From positions 186,001 through 250,000 of the forward strand of contig NZ_CABSIF010000003.1 of the NCBI RefSeq assembly GCF_902477725.1: a DNA stretch of 64,000 nt. Reading direction: 5' to 3'. Source of the DNA: an uncultured Desulfovibrio sp. (GTDB lineage Bacteria > Desulfobacterota > Desulfovibrionia > Desulfovibrionales > Desulfovibrionaceae). The position numbers and the translations under genes were made by a program. Positions within the stretch are counted from its first letter, which is position 1; each line of letters opens with the position of its first letter. Positions 51,500 through 60,975 of this stretch are shown piece after piece. The notes under the pieces were generated by a model, which saw only the letters and a list, made by a program, of their open reading frames with translations, did no database searches and was not told where the DNA came from.

Positions 51500-51809
51500 G
51501 TAGGCCCTCCTTGAATATCCTTCTGGCGAGATAGCTTTTTTCCCATCAAATGGCAAGTAGTTACGAATATCATTTTGCCCGTATGATTATGAATCCTGCG
51601 GGCTTGATGTTTTATCCCCCTTTTATATGAAATATTGAATTGGAATGTCCGTGCGTGCCTGCCAGCCTGTTTTACAGGGTGCCGGACGCGTGACTTTTCC
51701 AGCGTTGCCACCTGCCACGCGGAAAAATGCCGTAAAATTTGGCAAATCCCCCTTGAAATTTCAGCGGGGGATATTATTTTCAACTATATCTTTTTTCAGG
51801 AGGTTTGTC
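51500..51809. other. 310-base divergent region between cydA and htpG
   Basis: No gene. It carries the likely htpG heat-shock promoter at 51752-51777 and the upstream region of cydA, for which I see no clear promoter. Confidence 0.5.
51752..51777 (+). promoter_or_regulatory. Possible heat-shock promoter of htpG
   Basis: CTTGAAA (51752-51758) matches the sigma-32 -35 box; TATTAT (51772-51777) follows 13 bases later. The -10 is not the classical CCCAT. The -35 lies within an imperfect palindrome (CCCCC-GAAATTTC-GGGGG), which may be a repressor site. Confidence 0.45.
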
Positions 51810-53786
51810 ATGGCAGAGGCTGGTAAGAATTCCCGCCAATTCCGCGCTGAGGTGCGCAAAGTCCTGCATATCCTCACCAATTCGCTTTATACAAATCGCG
51901 AAATTTTTTTGAGGGAACTTGTTTCCAACGCCTCGGACGCGTTGGATAAATTGCGCTATCGCATGAACAGGGGCGAAAGCCCTCGTCTTGCTGATATTCC
52001 CCTTGAAATCAGCATCAGCCTGGACAAGGACTCCAAGGTTTTGACCATTGCAGATACAGGCGTTGGCATGACCGCAGATGAACTGGCTGAAAACCTTGGC
52101 ACTATTGCCAGATCCGGCTCAGAGCAGTTTTTGGCCGATGTTGCGGCTGAAAATGCAGCCAACGGCAGCGACGCGGCAAAGCCTGAAGGCGGGGAGGAGG
52201 GCGAGACCTCAGGTCCTGCGGATGCCGCCAATATTATCGGCCGGTTTGGCGTGGGCTTTTATTCCGTCTTTATGGTGGCCAGCAAGGTGGAAGTTACTTC
52301 GCGTCCGGCTTTTGGCGATGATGCCGAAGCCAGCGTGTGGGTCAGCGACGGGCTTGGCACCTTTACCGTTGAACCCGCAACCGGGGATGAACCAGCGCGC
52401 GGTACGGTTATCAAGGCATGGCTCAAGGACGATGCCGCCGAATTTGCAGAAAAGTTCCGCGTTGAGTCGGTTATCCGCAAGCATTCGGCCTTTGTTCCCT
52501 TCCCTGTCCTCGTGGACGGAGAGCGGGTCAACACCCAGCCTGCGCTGTGGCGCGAGCCAAAGTTTTCGGTCACCAAGGAACAGTACGATTCCTTTTACAA
52601 AGCCCTGACCTATGACGCCAAGGAGCCGCTGGACACCCTGCATCTTTCTGTGGATGCGCCTGTGCAGTTTAATGCCCTCCTGTTCACGCCCGATTCGGCG
52701 CAGGATTTTTTTGGTGCCGACCGCGAATTCTGGGGGCTTGATCTCTATGCCCGACGCGTGCTCATCCAGCACCGCAACAAAGAGCTGGTGCCTGAATATC
52801 TGGCCTTCCTCAAAGGCGTGGTCGATACGGAAGACCTGCCCCTGAACATCTCGCGCGAGACGCTTCAGGAAAACGTGGTGCTACGCAAGATCAATCAGGT
52901 GCTGGTCAAACAGACCTTGGGCCATCTTGAAAAGCTGGCCAAGGACGATGCGGAAAAATACAGCCGCTTCTGGAAGCTGCACGGCAAGGTTTTCAAGCTG
53001 GGTTACCACGACTACGCCAACCGCGAGCGTATCAGCGCCTTGCTGCGCTTCAATTCTTCGTCCCTCACTGATGCGGAGGCGCTCACCAGCCTTGATGAAT
53101 ACATGGCCCGCGCTCCCGAAGGGCAAAAGACCATCTGGTATGTGGCTGCGCCCAACCGAGAGGCCGCCCGGCTCAATCCGCACATGGAGCGTTTCCGCCG
53201 CAAGGGCATTGAAGTGCTGTGGCTGTACGAGCCTGTGGACGAATTTGTCATGGACGGCCTTGCCAAGTACAAGGATTGGGAATTCAAGTCAGTGGAAACA
53301 GCGGCGGACGATGCCCTGAAAGACTTTGCCGACAAGGAGCAGCCGGAACACGAAGCCGCAGCGCCGCTTTCTGACGATGATTCGGCAAGCTTTGACGCCC
53401 TGCTTGGCAAGATGAAGGAAATCCTGGGCGACAAAGTGACGGACGTGCGTGTTTCTCACCGTCTGGCAGACAGCCCCGCAGTGCTGGTTTCGCCCGATGG
53501 CGGCCTGTCGTCCTCCATGGAAAAGCTGCTCAAGGTCATGCAGAAGGATGATTCCATCCCTGTGAAGGTGCTGGAGGTCAACCGCGATCATCCGCTGCTG
53601 CGCAGCATGTTGCGTATGTTCAAGGCAGACGCGGACGACAAAATATTGGCCGACATGACTGGCTGCCTGTTTGACGCCAGCCTGCTGCTGGACGGCTACC
53701 TCAAGGATCCTCAGGCATTGGCCGCCCGCACGGGCAAGCTGCTTGAAGAAGCAGCCGCCTGGTATACGGAAGTGCGTAAGATATAG
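51810..53786 (+). CDS. htpG: HtpG (Hsp90-family chaperone)
   Basis: A 658-residue ATP-dependent chaperone. The GHKL ATPase shows [28 protein letters not shown] and [12 protein letters not shown] 25-30-residue Ala/Gly/Glu-rich insertion (around 108-137) lies in the ATP lid between [12 protein letters not shown] and IIGRFGVG. Middle and C-terminal dimerisation domains are normal. ATG 51810 has AGGAGG upstream. A terminator follows. Confidence 0.95.
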
Positions 53787-53827
53787 CGCTGAACGGGAGG
53801 CCGCAAAGGCATTCCTGGCAGTGAATA

Positions 53828-53866
53828 GAAAAACGGCCCTTGTGAGTTTTCACAGGGGTCGTTTTT
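53828..53866 (+). terminator. Rho-independent terminator of htpG
   Basis: AAAAACG-CCCTTGTGAG pairs with CACAGGGG-CGTTTTT. T-runs exist on both strands, so it may also serve the convergent motB. Confidence 0.85.
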
Positions 53867-53893
53867 GTTGCAATTTGCTGGCAGAAAGGCGGG

Positions 53894-54604
53894 CTAGTAC
53901 ACCACGCTGTACGACATGACCTCTGGCCGATGGAAGAAAAATTCCACACGCCGGTTCATGGCGCGGCTCTGTTCGTCAATGCCCGGCTTGAGGGGGCGCG
54001 TATCGCCGTAGCTCACAGCGCGCATACGCGTGGGTTTGATGCCCTTTTCGGCAAGAAAATGCACCATGGCCGATGCGCGCGCGCCGGAAAGCTCCCACGC
54101 GGAGGCAAATGGCGGTCTGGCCTCGGTGGAGTCCGCGTGTCCGCGCACCACAAGGTACAGGTTGTATTCGTTCATGAGCTTCAGCACCGCTTCCAGCACC
54201 TTGGTGCCTTCGGGCAGCAGGTCAACGCTGCCGGGGCGGAACATAACGTCCGAATTGACGCGCAACTGCACACCCACATCATCCGCGCTGATGCCCGAGG
54301 AATTTTGCGGCACGGCATCTGCCATGAGCATCTGCTTGATTTTTTGCGCGATGGCGTAGTGCGACTTTTCAACCTCGTTGATTTTGAGGTCGCGCGCATC
54401 GATTTTATCCGTGTTCTGGATGAACGGATTGTTTGATATGGGGGATGTGGAGCTGGAGTCGAAATTGCGCTCGCCGCTGAAGTACGCGGCTAGACCCGCC
54501 TTGGTGTCGGGCGGCACCATGCTGAGGATCCACAACAGAAGGAAGAAGGCCATCATGGCCGTAACAAAGTCGGCATACGCCACTTTCCATGCGCCGCCGC
54601 CCAT
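53894..54604 (-). CDS. motB: MotB flagellar stator protein
   Basis: A 236-residue stator subunit. One membrane segment carries the proton-path Asp12 (KVAYADFVTAMMAFFLLLWILS). A plug/linker leads to a peptidoglycan-binding OmpA domain (VVRGHADSTEARPPFASAWELSGARASAMVHFL). The cytoplasmic N-tail is very short (MGGGAW), but the start has GGAG upstream. It lies downstream of motA by 169 bases. Confidence 0.93.
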   Translation of the reverse strand: MGGGAWKVAYADFVTAMMAFFLLLWILSMVPPDTKAGLAAYFSGERNFDSSSTSPISNNPFIQNTDKIDARDLKINEVEKSHYAIAQKIKQMLMADAVPQNSSGISADDVGVQLRVNSDVMFRPGSVDLLPEGTKVLEAVLKLMNEYNLYLVVRGHADSTEARPPFASAWELSGARASAMVHFLAEKGIKPTRMRAVSYGDTRPLKPGIDEQSRAMNRRVEFFFHRPEVMSYSVVY

Positions 54605-54773
54605 AGGCTTTCTCCTTCGTAGTAATCTGCGCCGGGCCTTACGCTTTTGCTGACGGCATAAAAATCAGCCGTCCGCGCCCTTGATGTACAAACCATAGCA
54701 GGTTTTTACAGAAGGGCAAAATATCTGCGCCCGCACTCCCCGATTAGGGGGCAGCCAGCCCGTTTTCCCCGGC

Positions 54774-55622
54774 TTAGCCGCTCTTGAGCCGTTCTTCCAT
54801 TTCGGCAAAAGAAGGCCGGAAGGGGTAGGGTATGGCCCTGCGCCCGTATTCCACGGCGATCAGCGGAGTTGATCCGCGAATGGCGGCAGCCACGGCTTCC
54901 TTGATGGCATTAAAATAAAAATGTTCTTCGGCCACGTAGTTTTCAAGTTTTGCGCCCATGGGGCCAAAAAGGCCATAGCAGGCAAGAATACCAAAAAACG
55001 TGCCGACAAGTGCTGCCGCGATGTAGTGGCCAAGAACTTCCGGCGGTTCATTGATCTTACCCATGGCCAAAACAACGCCCAGAACGCAGGCCACAATACC
55101 CATGCCCGGCAGTGATTCGGCCATGTGCGACACGGCGTGGGCGGGCAAAATACCTTCTTCGCGCATGGTTTCGATATCCACGTCCATGAGGCTATCAATA
55201 TCTGCGGGGTCGCCAGTGGTCAGGTACACGCGTAGCGTGTCGCCCACAAAGTTCACCAGTACGGTATCTTTGGAAATATTGGGATATTTGCTGAAAATCG
55301 GGCTGGATTCGGGTTTTTCAACGTCGCTTTCAATACTGATCACGCCCTCGCGGTGCATTTTGGAAAAGAGTGCATACAGCAGGGCAAGAGTCTCAAGGTA
55401 GTGGTTTTTGCTGGAACCAGGGTCGGCAAACAGATGTTTGAGGCTTTTGACAACCAGGCCAAAGGTGTACTTGGTCTGCGAACCAAAAAAAGCCCCAAGG
55501 CCGCAACCCAAAATAATGATGAACTCGGCGGGCTGAAAAAGAACGCCCCAGTCGCCGTGGGCCATGGTGTAGCCCGTGCCGACTGAAGCCGCAACAATGA
55601 CCAGTCCTATAAGTAAGTACAT
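54774..55622 (-). CDS. motA: MotA flagellar stator protein
   Basis: A 282-residue polytopic subunit with four membrane segments and the cytoplasmic loop that contacts the rotor (GSSKNHYLETLALLYALFSKMHREGVISIESDVEKPESSPIF). The Pro-rich segment EPPEVLGHYIAAALVGTFFGIL is typical. It forms the proton channel with MotB and precedes motB. Confidence 0.94.
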   Translation of the reverse strand: MYLLIGLVIVAASVGTGYTMAHGDWGVLFQPAEFIIILGCGLGAFFGSQTKYTFGLVVKSLKHLFADPGSSKNHYLETLALLYALFSKMHREGVISIESDVEKPESSPIFSKYPNISKDTVLVNFVGDTLRVYLTTGDPADIDSLMDVDIETMREEGILPAHAVSHMAESLPGMGIVACVLGVVLAMGKINEPPEVLGHYIAAALVGTFFGILACYGLFGPMGAKLENYVAEEHFYFNAIKEAVAAAIRGSTPLIAVEYGRRAIPYPFRPSFAEMEERLKSG

Positions 55623-55756
55623 ACTGCCGCCTGTTCGCTCTATGCCTTACCGGGCAAGGAAACCCCGTAAAGCTCGTGTATTGCCTGGCTGGCGGAATTT
55701 TGACCACTCCGCTCACCAATCGCGCCTTTACAGCGCGTTCAGGCCTTCTTTAATGC

Positions 55757-55783
55757 TTAACGCCCGTGATGCTAATAGCTTTA
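55757..55783 (-). promoter_or_regulatory. Possible sigma-28 promoter of motAB
   Basis: On the minus strand TAAA is followed after exactly 15 bases by GGCGTTAA (consensus GCCGATAA, six of eight). It is about 135 bases upstream of motA, a flagellar gene as expected for this sigma factor. Confidence 0.45.
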
Positions 55784-55899
55784 GCCCATGACGCCGAAAA
55801 GGCAAGCCCCGGACAAAATACCCTTACCCGTGAACCGGAGCTGTTTGCCTTGCCGTTTGGCCCTGGCAAGTATTTTTGTCAGGGCCGCAGCCATGTCTG

Positions 55900-57942
55900 T
55901 TAACGGCCCAGGATACCGCGAACCAGCCCTTCCGCGCCCTTTGCCGCGCCCTTGGTGGTGCTTCCAGCTTCCTTACCCGTTTTCAGCAATGTGCCCGGCA
56001 GATTTTTTGCCATATCAAGGGCAAAACGCGGGTCAACACCATACGAAATGTCACTCAAAGGCCCCTTGGCCGTCACAGGAATTGTCAGCCCCATGGTTTT
56101 GATGTCCAGAGCCGCGTCCATGTACTGTTTGGGCAGGCTGATGCGCGCCTTGCCCGCAGCGTTGAGAGTGGCGGAGGTGACAGTGATGGGACTTGCGTTG
56201 ATTTCGCCATCGCGGGCGGTAAAGGGCGCACGGGCCAGATCAAAGCGGTCGGGCAGCGCCCCCCCCTTGCCGGTGAGCGAGGGGATGTTCTTGGAAAGCT
56301 CCGCCATGGCCGGAACATGCAGGCGGCGTATTTCAAGCAGCCCGCGCCCACCAAGACTTTGGCGAATATCATTGGCGTCCGCGCACCTCATAGTCACATC
56401 CGCATCCAGCGAGGCCTGCCCGTCGGCCAGCCGTCCCTTTCCAAGGGCAACCAGCAGCGGGCCAAGCTCCACATCGGCGGCCTGCGCCTTGAGAGTGCAA
56501 GTTTCAGTTGCCATATCCATGTTGCCGGTGGACTTGATAAGCCCGCCGCTGCCAAGGCTGGCGGTTAAGGAGGTCAGGGCATAGCGTCCTTTTTCTCCCT
56601 TGATGGCCAGCGCAATGTCTTTTACCTGCAATCCGCTCTTGGTAATGCCAGCCACTTTGGCGCGGATGTCCAGCCCCGGCATGCGCCGTGCCGCTTCCGC
56701 ATCCGGCTTGGCGCGCTTGCCGCTGGCTGCTGCGCCGTCGTGCCCAGCAGGCTTGGTTTCCGCCGCATTTTTGCCGGATTCTGCCTGGGGCATGTAGGGG
56801 TCAAGATTGAGCATGCCGGTCTGCACGTCAGCAGTCACAAGCATGGGGGCGCTTTCGGGCAGGTCAAGGCGCAAACCGCCGCGCAGGGAAAGATCGTCAA
56901 GTTGGAGAAGCATCTGGCTGAGGTTCAGGGCATTGGCGGCATAGCGCACCATTGTTCTGAAGCGAAGATCGTCCTTGGCAGAGGGAGTCGCCAGTTTGTG
57001 GCCTGCCAGCGCGGCAAGTTTGTGGGGCGAACCTTCCATCTCAAGCGCGCCGTTGAACGCCAGAGGAGCCAATCCGCCTTCGCCGGATGCGCTCACCCGG
57101 GCCTGGGGCGTATTGAGCAAGGCCTTGCTCAACTGGAGGTGCAGATCGCTCAGCCGCAACGAGCCTTCACAGGTGAACTGCAAGGGCCCGGCTTCCTTGG
57201 GCAGCGCTCCGGTGAGCGGTGTGACAGTCAGCGCAGTCTGCCGGAAAAGCAGCTGAGGCGGCGCGTAGCGCAGGCGGGAAGAAAATGCCAGCGTACCCGA
57301 GATGTTGTTTGCGCCAGATTTGGCGGCGGGGGCAGCAGGCTCGGCGGCGCTGTCGCCAAAAATAAAGGCAAAGTCGCACTGCACCACTGCTTCTTGCCCG
57401 GTGCGCAGATTTTCTACAGAAAAGTTTACATCATCAATGCGCAGTGTTTTACCATTTGCGCTTGTGTAGGTCGCAACACCTTGACGCAGTACAAGGCGTT
57501 TCAGCTCAATGGGAAGGGCTGGCGGGGTCGCAGCGGCGGGCTTGGTTTCAACGGCGGTTTTTTCCGCGTCCGGCTTGGCAGCGGCAACGGCCTTGCCTTC
57601 GCGGACTTCAATCACGGGGCTGTTCAGCCGTACTTCACGCACGACAACATTGCCCGTAAGCAGGGGGCTCAGCTCCAGTTGGGCCATGCCGCTTTTGACG
57701 GAGATGACCACGCCCTGCCCATCGCTGGCGCTGCCCCAGTGCGCCTGTCCAAAATTGACACCGGGGGGGAAAAAGGAAATTCCGGGCGGGCTGTCAAACG
57801 TTAAAGGCTGCCCAGTGGCTTTGGCCGTGGCATCGGCTATCTGCCGCACCACAAATCCAGCGTCTACCCTGCTGAGCAGAACAGCCGCCGCCACTGCCAG
57901 AACCGTGGCGCCACCCAGAATCCATAAAAATACACGCTTCAT
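55900..57942 (-). CDS. AsmA-family protein
   Basis: A 680-residue protein with one N-terminal membrane segment (MKRVFLWILGGATVLAVAAAVLLS) and a long periplasmic part. AsmA signs are PPGISFFPPGVNFGQAHWG near the start and the C-terminal AsmA domain (ALDIKTMGLTIPVTAKGPLSDISYGVDPRFAL). A Lys/Ala-rich low-complexity stretch (about 405-430) sits in the middle. These proteins are thought to move lipids to, or organise, the outer membrane. ATG 57942 has GGAG upstream. Confidence 0.85.
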   Translation of the reverse strand: MKRVFLWILGGATVLAVAAAVLLSRVDAGFVVRQIADATAKATGQPLTFDSPPGISFFPPGVNFGQAHWGSASDGQGVVISVKSGMAQLELSPLLTGNVVVREVRLNSPVIEVREGKAVAAAKPDAEKTAVETKPAAATPPALPIELKRLVLRQGVATYTSANGKTLRIDDVNFSVENLRTGQEAVVQCDFAFIFGDSAAEPAAPAAKSGANNISGTLAFSSRLRYAPPQLLFRQTALTVTPLTGALPKEAGPLQFTCEGSLRLSDLHLQLSKALLNTPQARVSASGEGGLAPLAFNGALEMEGSPHKLAALAGHKLATPSAKDDLRFRTMVRYAANALNLSQMLLQLDDLSLRGGLRLDLPESAPMLVTADVQTGMLNLDPYMPQAESGKNAAETKPAGHDGAAASGKRAKPDAEAARRMPGLDIRAKVAGITKSGLQVKDIALAIKGEKGRYALTSLTASLGSGGLIKSTGNMDMATETCTLKAQAADVELGPLLVALGKGRLADGQASLDADVTMRCADANDIRQSLGGRGLLEIRRLHVPAMAELSKNIPSLTGKGGALPDRFDLARAPFTARDGEINASPITVTSATLNAAGKARISLPKQYMDAALDIKTMGLTIPVTAKGPLSDISYGVDPRFALDMAKNLPGTLLKTGKEAGSTTKGAAKGAEGLVRGILGR

Positions 57943-58225
57943 TGAAACTCCGCAGGTATTTGCGGCCATGGCGGCCGCGTAAACCGCCGTGCCCCTTCAG
58001 GGCTGCGGCGGGTATTTGTATGACCACCATTTCTTTTATACGAAAAGCTGGCAAGCAGTGCAAGGCGAAGAACGCGCAGCGCAACAGGTCAGCTTTGCAC
58101 TTTAGCGGACAGCCCGGGCGCATCGGTTGCGGTAGCTTCCCTCAATCCATATATTGCCGGAAAGATATTATAAAAGACACAGCACTGAACGGGCATTGCC
58201 GCAGGTGCAGGGAGGATTACCGCAC

Positions 58226-59860
58226 ATGGCGGCCAGACCGGTTCACATGGCGCAATCGGGGCCGGGGCGCTCTTTGCCCCCGGCTCTCATGATTCAGGGA
58301 ACATGCTCAAACGCGGGCAAAAGCCTGATTACGGCGGCTGTATGCCGTCTGTTGGCGCGCAGGGGGCTGCGGGTTGCGCCCTTCAAGGCGCAGAACATGG
58401 CGCTCAATTCCTTTGTAACCAGCGACGGCAAGGAAATGGGCCGTGCTCAGGTCTTGCAGGCTGCCGCCTGCGGCCTCGCGCCAGACGTGCGCATGAACCC
58501 GGTGCTGCTTAAGCCCACGTCCAACGTTGGCTCTCAGGTTATTGTACTGGGCGAAGCCGTGGGGCACATGCGCGTGGGCGAGTATCTCGCCTATAAGCCG
58601 GAAGCCTGGAAGGCTGTGCGCCGTGCCTACCGCAGCCTGGCCGCAGATATGGACGTGATGGTGCTTGAAGGGGCGGGCAGCCCGGCTGAGATCAACCTCA
58701 AGGCGCATGATATTGTAAACATGCGCATGGCCCGTTATGCCGGGGCGCATGTGGCCCTGGTGGCGGATATTGACCGTGGCGGGGCCTTTGCGGCTCTGGC
58801 GGGCACCATGGCCCTGCTCACCCGCGCCGAAAGGGTGCGGATAGGGGGCTTTATTCTCAATAAGTTTCGGGGTGATGCCAGCCTGCTGGATCCCGCCCTG
58901 GCCATGCTCCAGAAACGCACGGGCAAGCCCTTTTGGGGGGTGGTGCCCATGCTGGAAAACCTGCGCCTGCCCGAAGAGGACTCCGTAAGCTTCAAGGAAG
59001 GCCTGACCCCTGGCCTGCACATGGGGCAAACCTCTGGTGGCCCCGGCTTGCTGGATATCGTGGTGCCTGATCTGCCGCATTTGAGTAATGCCACGGATCT
59101 TGACGCCCTGCGGGACGAACCGGGGGTGCAGTTGCGTATTGTACGCCATGCCGATCAGTGGGGCGCGCCGCATGTGGTCATTCTGCCGGGCAGCCGCAAT
59201 ACCGTGGGTGATCTGCATTTTTTGCGGCGCACCGGGCTGGCCGGGCTGGTTCAGGAATTTGCCCGTCAGTGCATGGCGCGCGGCACTGGCGCACTGGTGG
59301 GCATTTGCGGGGGATTGCAGATGCTTGGAGTTGAAATAGCCGACCCTCTGCTGATTGAAGAAGGCGGATGCGAGCCGGGGCTTGGCCTGCTGCCCCTCCG
59401 CACAAGGCTGCTGGCAGCCAAGCGCCTGTGCCGCGCCGCTGGATGGGCGGATGCCTGTGTGACCGGGGCAGAACGTCAGGCCGTGGCAGGCTATGAAATC
59501 CATCACGGCGAGACCTCCTCCTTGCACGGAGATTTGTCGGATATAGCTGGCGAACCAGCTGCGGGCGCTGTCGCGTCTGCCGTCATGCGGGTTGTGATGA
59601 CCGACTCCGGGGGGAGCGCCCTGGGCTGGGGGCGGTGCGATGCCCAGGGGAGCGCCCGCGTGTGGGGCAGTTATCTGCACGGCCTTTTTGACGAGGACGC
59701 CTTTCGCCATGCATTTTTGCGCCGCCTGCGGCATGAGGCGGGTTTGCCGTCAGCGCCGGAAACAGCCTACAGCCTCGGCCCCGAGCTGGACAGGCTGGCC
59801 GATGCTGTGGAAGCAGCGTTGGACATGCCAGCCATACTCAACGTGCTGCAACTGGCTTGA
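58226..59860 (+). CDS. cobQ: Cobyric acid synthase (CobQ/CbiP)
   Basis: A 544-residue amidotransferase that amidates the b, d, e and g side chains of adenosyl-cobyrinate a,c-diamide. N-terminal P-loop MIQGTCSNAGKS, LEGAGSPAEINLK, then the class I glutaminase domain (VGICGGLQMLG) with its Cys and the later His in AVAGYEIHHGE. Start choice is uncertain: ATG 58226 has GGGAGG ten bases upstream, but the conserved domain begins at MIQG (58289). It is distant from cbiA/cbiC. I see no cobalamin riboswitch upstream. Confidence 0.92.
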   Translation: MAARPVHMAQSGPGRSLPPALMIQGTCSNAGKSLITAAVCRLLARRGLRVAPFKAQNMALNSFVTSDGKEMGRAQVLQAAACGLAPDVRMNPVLLKPTSNVGSQVIVLGEAVGHMRVGEYLAYKPEAWKAVRRAYRSLAADMDVMVLEGAGSPAEINLKAHDIVNMRMARYAGAHVALVADIDRGGAFAALAGTMALLTRAERVRIGGFILNKFRGDASLLDPALAMLQKRTGKPFWGVVPMLENLRLPEEDSVSFKEGLTPGLHMGQTSGGPGLLDIVVPDLPHLSNATDLDALRDEPGVQLRIVRHADQWGAPHVVILPGSRNTVGDLHFLRRTGLAGLVQEFARQCMARGTGALVGICGGLQMLGVEIADPLLIEEGGCEPGLGLLPLRTRLLAAKRLCRAAGWADACVTGAERQAVAGYEIHHGETSSLHGDLSDIAGEPAAGAVASAVMRVVMTDSGGSALGWGRCDAQGSARVWGSYLHGLFDEDAFRHAFLRRLRHEAGLPSAPETAYSLGPELDRLADAVEAALDMPAILNVLQLA

Positions 59861-59869
59861 GCAGAAAAA

Positions 59870-60805
59870 TCATGCTGTCGGTTTTTGGGCCAGGGCGTTG
59901 CGGCTTATTCCTCGCCATTGGCTCAGCAGCACGCCAAGCACGATAAGCAAGGCCCCGCCATATTGCGCGGGCGGGAGTTTCTCGCCCAGCAGGGCGACGC
60001 CGAAGAGCAGGGCAAAAACAGGTATGAGATTGGTGTAGGCGGCGGCGCGCCCAGCAGAAAGGCGCTTAACGCCAAAATTGTACAGGCCGTATCCTGCAAA
60101 GGTCACAATGCCGCCCAGATAGAACACGCAGGCCCAGGGAACCCAGGTGGGAAAATCTCTGCCAAGGCTGATAAGCGTGTCTGATTCCGGCACCACAAGA
60201 GCCAGCAGACAAAAAAAGATCATGCCTACAAAGGCCTGAACCGCGGTGATGCACAGGGCGCTGTATACGGTTGAAAGGTGGCGGGCCAGCACGGTATATC
60301 CGGCGGCACAGCACATGGCGATACCCTCAAGGATGTTGCCCAGCAGGGGATTGGCGGCTTTTTCGTCCGGAACCGCGGCAAGGGTGAGCCACGTGACGCC
60401 GCAAACTGCCAGCAAAAAACCCAACCACATGCGCAGGCCCGCGTGTTCGCGCAGGGCTACAAAGGCTACTGCCGCCACCAGCAGGGGCAGCAGGGATGTT
60501 ATCATGCCAGCCTGCGAGGCCGTGGTCAGGCGCAGCGCGTTGGTTTCAAACAGAAAAAAGAGGCAGGGTTCGCACAGGGCCATGAGCGCCAGCGTCCCCA
60601 GATTGCCGTGTTCCTTGAGTTCGCGCCAGAGGCGCGGCCACAGGGGCAAAAAAACAATGCAGGCCACAAGCATGCGCCCGGCCATGGTTTGCAGGGGGGT
60701 CAAGGCGGTCAGGGCGATGCGCAGCACTACAAAGGTGGAGCCCCAAAAGGCCATGGCTGTCAGCAAGGCCGCGTGGGGCAATAAATTCCGGGCGGTGGGG
60801 GACAT
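59870..60805 (-). CDS. EamA-family (DMT) transporter
   Basis: A 311-residue membrane protein with ten membrane segments arranged as two EamA repeats. It probably exports a metabolite or amino acid. I chose ATG 60805 (MSPTARN...); no clear ribosome site supports it, and a start up to 60880 is possible. It converges with cobQ (9 bases between stops) and lies head-to-head with the kinase gene. Confidence 0.85.
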   Translation of the reverse strand: MSPTARNLLPHAALLTAMAFWGSTFVVLRIALTALTPLQTMAGRMLVACIVFLPLWPRLWRELKEHGNLGTLALMALCEPCLFFLFETNALRLTTASQAGMITSLLPLLVAAVAFVALREHAGLRMWLGFLLAVCGVTWLTLAAVPDEKAANPLLGNILEGIAMCCAAGYTVLARHLSTVYSALCITAVQAFVGMIFFCLLALVVPESDTLISLGRDFPTWVPWACVFYLGGIVTFAGYGLYNFGVKRLSAGRAAAYTNLIPVFALLFGVALLGEKLPPAQYGGALLIVLGVLLSQWRGISRNALAQKPTA

Positions 60806-60975
60806 AAGGGTTTTCAGTTTCTCCAGAATGGTCGCGGATGATTTTTGCGGCAGCCTATGGTAAGAATGCCAATACTTCAAGGTATGAGGCCATCCGCCAG
60901 TCGCGCGGGGGTGCCTGCCTGTCCGGGTTCAAGCTTGACGAAAGGCACTGTCCGTTGCCTGCGGGAGCAAGAAGC

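Noticed and set aside
57943..58225. Cobalamin riboswitch upstream of cobQ
   Set aside because: I looked for the conserved B12-box and core words and did not find them on the plus strand.
58307..59734. A 475-residue open frame on the minus strand
   Set aside because: It is antisense to cobyric acid synthase and has low-complexity His/Gln-rich translation.
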